From NCBI GenBank assembly GCA_964453265.1, contig CAYVNU010000002.1, positions 62,001 through 126,000 of the forward strand: 64,000 nucleotides of DNA, read 5' to 3'. Shown piece after piece: positions 60,801 through 64,000 of this stretch. The stretch's first letter is position 1, and the number at the start of each line of letters is the position of its first letter. This DNA is from CAYVNU01 sp964453265 (GTDB lineage: Bacteria; Patescibacteriota; Doudnabacteria; UBA920). A program made the translations under genes and the position numbers. The notes under the pieces were generated by a model that did not search any database, was not told where the DNA came from, and worked only from the letters and a program-made list of their open reading frames with translations.

Positions 60801-62331
60801 AAGCAAAAGCTTGGGAGACTGTAACATCGTCAACTGTCCAAATTTCTGTACCTTCGCCGCCGTTTGAAGTAAAAGTCTGACTTTGGTTAATGTCTAAAGT
60901 AACGTTACCCGGGGTACAAGTTAAATTAGCAGCCTGAGTTCTGGCAACTATGTTGGCATAACAAGTAACAGTCTGATTGCCGCTTTGCACAGTCACAGTT
61001 TTGTTACCGGCCGTAGCAAAAGCAGTTTCATAAATTGTACCGCTGCCTGAATTAGGATTACCTTCAGAAAACCAAGAGAATTGGTTGTTGCCGCCGGTAG
61101 CTACAAATTGCGCGCTATCGCCAACAAACAAAGTAGAAGGGTTGCTATTGCTAAGTCTGCAGCTTAAAACCGGTTCAGTACCGCCGCCACAACTTAAAGT
61201 TGGAACAGTGTAACTTTTTGTATCTACTAAACTGCCGTTATTCCAAAAAGTAAAAGCATAAGTATAGCCCGGAACTAACCAGTTAACACTTTCTGTACCG
61301 GAATCATTACCGGAAAGAACTGTACCATTTACTTTTACTTCAATGTTGTCAAAATTTTGAGTAGACCAAGAAACTTGTGCATTATTTGAAGTACAAGTCG
61401 GAGGATTTACATTAAAACTTAAAACGCTTGGTTGAGCTGTCGCACAACTTCTAACTGTAAAACTAGCAGAACTAGAAACTCCGCCAACTGTTGCAGTCTT
61501 AGTCCACGAACCAATATGGCTGCTATTCCAAGGCTGGCTTGATCTTTCAGTAAAAGAACCTTGCCCATTTAAGACATGGCCGTAATAAGTTTTATCTTCA
61601 CCAGTTGAATCTCCATTTAAAGTAGAGGACCAAAAAATAGACTGTCCGGCCAAATTAGCAGAACCATTTACAGTATAAGTCGCGTATTCACCGACACAAT
61701 AATCGCTTTTATCTAAATTTAAATTAACCTGGCTTTGCACAGCCACCGGAGCAACAACACGCAAAGTAAAAGTAAATACTCGGGCAAAATCAAAACATGG
61801 CTGTATATCACCCAAATAAATATCTTTTTGACCGGCAATAAGCTGTAAACTAGAACCAGCAGGAGTATATATAGTTACACTGCCACTTTTTGAAGCTGCA
61901 TTATTGGCGGTTAAATTGGTAGTAACAGTGTGAGTGGTTCCGTCCGGGGAAGAAGAAATAGAAGTAGTAATATTTACGCCATGCATAACAGCGCCGGAAT
62001 TTATAGCCGCGCCATTGTGCGCCCAAATTCTCATACTAATATCTTCACCGGCTTGGGCATTAACGCTGTAAGCCCAAGAACCGCCGTGATTGCCGCCGGA
62101 AAGTACCGGAGCATCTTCACATGGTCCATTCGGATCAGAATTTAAATCTCCATTTAATCTTACAGGAAAGGGGTTAAAAATCGGAGCATCATAAGCATCA
62201 CAACCGCTAGCACGGCTAACAGTTGTTTCTCTAGGCAAAATTGCTAAAGTCGCGGCAAAAACCATGACTAAAGACAAGCCCAAAACTAACCCGACCTTTT
62301 TGAAACCAAATTTATATAACATATTGTTCAT
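57874..62331 (-). CDS. Giant sortase-anchored surface protein (Ig-like, Ala/Ser-rich and DUF11 domains)
   Basis: 1485 residues. Signal anchor at 11-32 (KVGLVLGLSLVMVFAATLAI). Residues 40-740 hold several Ig-like/PKD-type beta domains (PSVLSFNVNPPTCTSNNAQV, CRLSNSNPSTLFVGDSAQFV). Residues about 755-915 contain two tandem Ala/Ser/Thr-rich units (ASASAxCxDGxSATASASA with a Gln/Ala-rich helix after each). Two DUF11-like repeats lie at about 1190-1285 (VEFQIVVKNTGNQTVNNVRL) and 1315-1437 (ITYTLTVTNNGNSPANSFVI). The C-terminus has a sorting signal: PQTG at about 1450, a TM helix and a basic tail. Its own consensus promoter and length suggest an abundant surface or adhesion protein. Confidence 0.9.
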   Translation of the reverse strand: MNNMLYKFGFKKVGLVLGLSLVMVFAATLAILPRETTVSRASGCDAYDAPIFNPFPVRLNGDLNSDPNGPCEDAPVLSGGNHGGSWAYSVNAQAGEDISMRIWAHNGAAINSGAVMHGVNITTSISSSPDGTTHTVTTNLTANNAASKSGSVTIYTPAGSSLQLIAGQKDIYLGDIQPCFDFARVFTFTLRVVAPVAVQSQVNLNLDKSDYCVGEYATYTVNGSANLAGQSIFWSSTLNGDSTGEDKTYYGHVLNGQGSFTERSSQPWNSSHIGSWTKTATVGGVSSSASFTVRSCATAQPSVLSFNVNPPTCTSNNAQVSWSTQNFDNIEVKVNGTVLSGNDSGTESVNWLVPGYTYAFTFWNNGSLVDTKSYTVPTLSCGGGTEPVLSCRLSNSNPSTLFVGDSAQFVATGGNNQFSWFSEGNPNSGSGTIYETAFATAGNKTVTVQSGNQTVTCYANIVARTQAANLTCTPGNVTLDINQSQTFTSNGGEGTEIWTVDDVTVSQAFASINRSFSTSGQHYVTVRKGAQQATCNVNVRTPVIPNPVIPNPVTPNNPVCPAGSVFLSPNVINQGESATASAPSGWYGGRFVSSNTNVVTVSGSTITATYISIGSTTVTGEGWTAPNGATNCSLGWSGITVQRPQASNACVQRTFNTNSGVYANGGKASSLKPNETFQVACDYGVVSGYITLDGNGAQGCNFSGWDHTGAIFDCKAPSAAGTYNVSCRISNNAQADNSCSSTNPVNSYTVTQATQPSVFTATATATASASASAYCVDGTSATASASATATATATGSTQSEAQINAQNKANDQAKADANASAHASAQAKCTNTPPPTNFSASATATATASASAVCSDGSSATASASSSATATANSTVSQQVAYNSAFTQAQNQAQSQAQAQAYASAQAKCPNLPPPPVCYANINTSLNATLPVASGNLYRTTISYNWTGSNAMKVTYIDPNEGQEKVFVQNAVKGSSQDFSNIEANKNYIFKIYDTSSCGGVLSSIVVRKDVEQACVSNSNYALNASTPVKQGNTYSVTLTWTTTGSHSIKLAQNTLSNVINTGNSTGQFIITGLSAGSSHSFYILDATCGNALTSVSVQMPTEQTTSTGNCNNSDASCNTNTNTNTGTNTNSTNSSNQGNNSNINGNNNTVTQANQNCVNNSCNTVYYIAGGNTVPANEYRQLSIEKLVRNTSGNYNSSYQNSVSANINDTVEFQIVVKNTGNQTVNNVRLSDILPNGLSYVSGQLNSEINLGSMSVNESRTVTFQARIVSNSGSSIQNIARVNGDSVSQIQDDAWVFINNTGCTYNCVQGGSVNLVYSKRAVNETKTTSFGNPVDATTVNASREDYITYTLTVTNNGNSPANSFVITDDLSQVLPYADMVDNGGGNLNGNVISFPGITVPAGGAVSKSFKVRVKYGLESNLTYTMSNTYGNTVTIRINNPQVKGIFVAPQTGADTSGFVFAGMLTAAFAVFRKKDLLIKLVLNS
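59590..60060 (-). repeat. Tandem Ala/Ser/Thr-rich coding repeat
   Basis: Two units of about 80 codons, each with alternating Ala/Ser/Thr, a conserved CxDG segment, a Gln/Ala/Asn helix-like stretch and a Pro-rich end (PPPT, PPP). The DNA is a run of GCN/ACN/AGY codons and is prone to slippage. This is coding, not a CRISPR array. Confidence 0.85.
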
Positions 62332-62366
62332 ATGGTTATTTATCCTGTTTAAATTATTAACCTATA

Positions 62367-62395
62367 ATTATACACCGTTTTTGCAAAATTGTCAA
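62367..62395 (-). promoter_or_regulatory. Perfect consensus promoter of the surface protein gene
   Basis: TTGACA (62395-62390), 17-bp spacer, TATAAT (62372-62367): full match to the sigma-70 consensus. It predicts a start at about 62360 and a 5' leader of about 29 bases with a weak AGGAT ribosome binding site. Confidence 0.92.
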
Positions 62396-62493
62396 TATTA
62401 TATTATAATATATACCTTATTTATGAGAAAAAATATATTTTAACCTTTCTTTAAGACATTTTCCCGAATTTATTAACTTCCTATAATACGCAT

Positions 62494-62530
62494 AAAAATC
62501 GCCTAAAATATGCGATTTTTGTTTTTGTTT
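62494..62530. terminator. Terminator downstream of sortase
   Basis: AAAAATCGC/GCGATTTTT stem followed by GTTTTTGTTTTTTT; on the minus strand it also ends in T-rich sequence. Confidence 0.75.
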
Positions 62531-62605
62531 TTTTAATTGTTTTTAACTTAAACGGTATTCACTTTCCCTGGATTTTCTTTTAGACAAAAAGGTTATTCTT
62601 TTCTT

Positions 62606-62673
62606 CGTCATTGCGCTTCCTGCCTGCCGGTAGGCAGGAAGCGCAACCACCATCTATATTATTAGCAGATTGC
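62606..62673. repeat. CGTCATTGCG element interrupted by a CCGGTAGGCAGG palindrome
   Basis: CGTCATTGCG and ATCTATAT...AGATTGC match copy 1 at 40616-40668. The middle is replaced by a hairpin with a perfect 15-bp stem (62611-62625/62632-62646: TTGCGCTTCCTGCCT). The same GCAGG palindrome occurs in alaS. It looks like one repeat nested inside another. Confidence 0.75.
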
Positions 62674-62749
62674 TGAGCTCCTTATGCGCTATTTTAAAGC
62701 TCGTGATAAGATTTAACCCACTATGAGTTCACTAAAAATCTCAAATAAC

Positions 62750-64000
62750 TTATTTCTCTACCTGAGTTAACTCCCCTATTACCACTAGCCTTTTTGCAGT
62801 TGAACCAACCGGCCAGCAAGTTGAAAGTGCAACAACAGATTTGCCCGTATTTTTAAACTGCTCCTGATCTGCTGGTAAATATTCTTTACTACTTAAAATC
62901 ACGTAATGTAAAATTGCCAATTGCCCATTTGTTTGTTTGATAGTTATTTGAAAAGAAGAATTAACAGCTAGTTTTCCTAAGGTTGAAAATATTTGATTAT
63001 AACTACCTTTTGCCCAGGCATAATTGCTGGAATGGCCGGAAATGTATGTTGTGCCAATTTGTCCCGGCATAGCTGTGCCAGGGTAATGGATAACCCCGCT
63101 TTGTAAGTCTTTGTTAAAATCTTTGGTATCTTTTGTCCAAATAATTGGCACACTAATTTTTAAAGAAGGGATTTCCAACTGGCCTACTGTTTGGGTATCT
63201 ATTGCAATACTGCCGGCATCTAACGTGTTTAAATTCGCTCCGGTATTGGGAGCTACATATTGGTTCTGACTGCCCAAAGACGAGCCTGGATTATTTTGAC
63301 CACTACCAGCCTGATTGCTGCCCTGACCTGAATTTTGCGGCTGAAAACTGCTACCAGCCACCTGGGCTTTATGCAACTGATTTAAAGTCAAACGGTTAGT
63401 AATAACTTCCATATCAAAATATTTCTCTATAATTTGCTTTTGCTGCTCAGTTAGAGCATTACCGGTTAATGGGTTAATCCCCCTGGCAATTGCTTCGCTA
63501 TCTGCCATGCCCAAGCCTAAGGTGTCGTAAGATTTTGGGTTAAGTTTTAACAAATATTTTTGAAAGTTGGAAAGGCCATTGCCCGAATTGTCGACTTCCG
63601 GATCTATAATTTTCGGGTCGGAAACATCAAAATAAAACTGATTAACCCACAATTTATAGCCTTCGGATTCGCTTTTTTCCAGCTGACTAAGTACAGTTTC
63701 TTTCGGCGTTACAGTTTGAGTAATAGATTGAGGCTTTTTTTTAAATAATTTAGAAAAATCAACTTTACTAAAATAAAAGAAATATGCTAAAAGCCCGGCA
63801 CCAAAAACTAATACATAAGGTAAAATAGTTTTTAAAACTTTTAAAATACCTTGCTGTTGAGGCGATTTTATGCCGGCTTTCACCAATTCTTCTTCCACCG
63901 ATTGAGCAGAAACCGCATGGGGTTTTAATCCATCGTGCCCCTCAGCAGCAGCTGGCTTACTTGGCAACGCAGCCTCACTAGCTTTTTTTAAAGGTTTGTC
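62750..64000 (-). CDS. Sortase with membrane anchor and Ca-binding-like linker (5' end cut by window)
   Basis: The frame is open to the window edge, so the N-terminus is missing. A TM segment (TILPYVLVFGAGLLAYFFYF) is followed by a linker with DPEVDNSGNGLSNFQKYLL and PKSYDTLGLGMADSEAIARG, like thrombospondin-type-3/EF-hand Ca-binding loops, then a Ser/Gln/Asn/Gly-rich spacer. The sortase domain has SGVIHYPGTAMPGQIGTTYI, catalytic His in SGHSSNYAWAKGSYNQIF, and Cys and Arg in LSTCWPVGSTAKRLVV. It would cleave PQTG-type signals such as that of the adjacent protein. Class D/E-like; the class is uncertain. Confidence 0.92.
   Translation of the reverse strand, partial: DKPLKKASEAALPSKPAAAEGHDGLKPHAVSAQSVEEELVKAGIKSPQQQGILKVLKTILPYVLVFGAGLLAYFFYFSKVDFSKLFKKKPQSITQTVTPKETVLSQLEKSESEGYKLWVNQFYFDVSDPKIIDPEVDNSGNGLSNFQKYLLKLNPKSYDTLGLGMADSEAIARGINPLTGNALTEQQKQIIEKYFDMEVITNRLTLNQLHKAQVAGSSFQPQNSGQGSNQAGSGQNNPGSSLGSQNQYVAPNTGANLNTLDAGSIAIDTQTVGQLEIPSLKISVPIIWTKDTKDFNKDLQSGVIHYPGTAMPGQIGTTYISGHSSNYAWAKGSYNQIFSTLGKLAVNSSFQITIKQTNGQLAILHYVILSSKEYLPADQEQFKNTGKSVVALSTCWPVGSTAKRLVVIGELTQVEK

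Larger units (their letters stand above)
62332..62749. other. Intergenic region between sortase and surface protein genes
   Basis: 418 bases without a supported gene. It contains the surface-protein promoter, a terminator-like hairpin, the composite repeat at 62606-62673, and AT-rich sequence with nothing else identified. Confidence 0.7.

Noticed and set aside
1..64000. tRNA, tmRNA, SRP RNA or CRISPR loci
   Set aside because: Scanning intergenic regions found no TTCGA-arm cloverleaf, tmRNA tag, SRP tetraloop or regular repeat-spacer array; only rnpB was recognised. A program such as tRNAscan-SE would be more sensitive.

Overview
The window is AT-rich (about one third G+C by eye), densely packed, almost entirely transcribed from the minus strand, and uses the standard code with TGA as stop. 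Compact genes, short AlaRS (no C-terminal domain), SIMPL and baseplate-J-like membrane proteins, sortase-anchored surface proteins and many small palindromes inserted in genes point to a Candidate Phyla Radiation / Patescibacteria (Parcubacteria-like) bacterium. This placement is inference, not a database result.

Layout. 1-12108: a sigma-region-4 regulator (partial), secF-secD, a YfiH/PgeF laccase-domain protein, an M1 aminopeptidase, a HAM1 pyrophosphatase, two CYTH proteins, an HD hydrolase and secA. 12109-13600: a small regulatory island with a hairpin array containing a 58-codon ORF, a related leader before a second ORF, a trp-attenuator-like leader with tandem Trp codons, and a divergent TrpR/YerC gene. 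13900-25850: hpf, murB, TPR protein, two patatins around murC, a murC fragment, murG, three GT4 glycosyltransferases and a polyprenyl-phosphate sugar transferase. 25950-29100: rnpB, a SIMPL protein and an AlbA_2/ATPase accessory gene. 29246-33734: ribosomal operon infA-rpmJ-rpsM-rpsK-rpsD-rpoA-rplQ-rplM-rpsI, with infA lacking a canonical start codon. 33852-40536: a membrane protein, pgi, a frameshifted DUF559 endonuclease bracketed by inverted palindromes, alaS and an S41 protease. 40770-50286: a surface-polysaccharide locus (GT2s, methyltransferase, Wzy/ligase-like proteins, GT4, nucleotidyltransferase, Wzx flippase). 50326-64000: exported wall and surface proteins (transglycosylase-like protein, lysozyme-like and subtilisin-like proteins sharing a repeat module, dolichol-P-mannose-synthase-like GT2, a Phd-GalE fusion, a 1485-residue sortable surface protein and its sortase).

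Together the genes build and decorate the envelope: Sec exports proteins, Mur enzymes make peptidoglycan, the glycosyltransferase/flippase/polymerase set makes a surface glycan, and sortase anchors the large Ig/DUF11-type protein. The main novelty candidates are the palindrome families, one tightly bracketing a DUF559 endonuclease and also inserted in frame in glycosyltransferase genes; the Trp attenuator without trp genes; the hairpin-array locus; the non-AUG infA start; and promoters placed for leaderless mRNAs.
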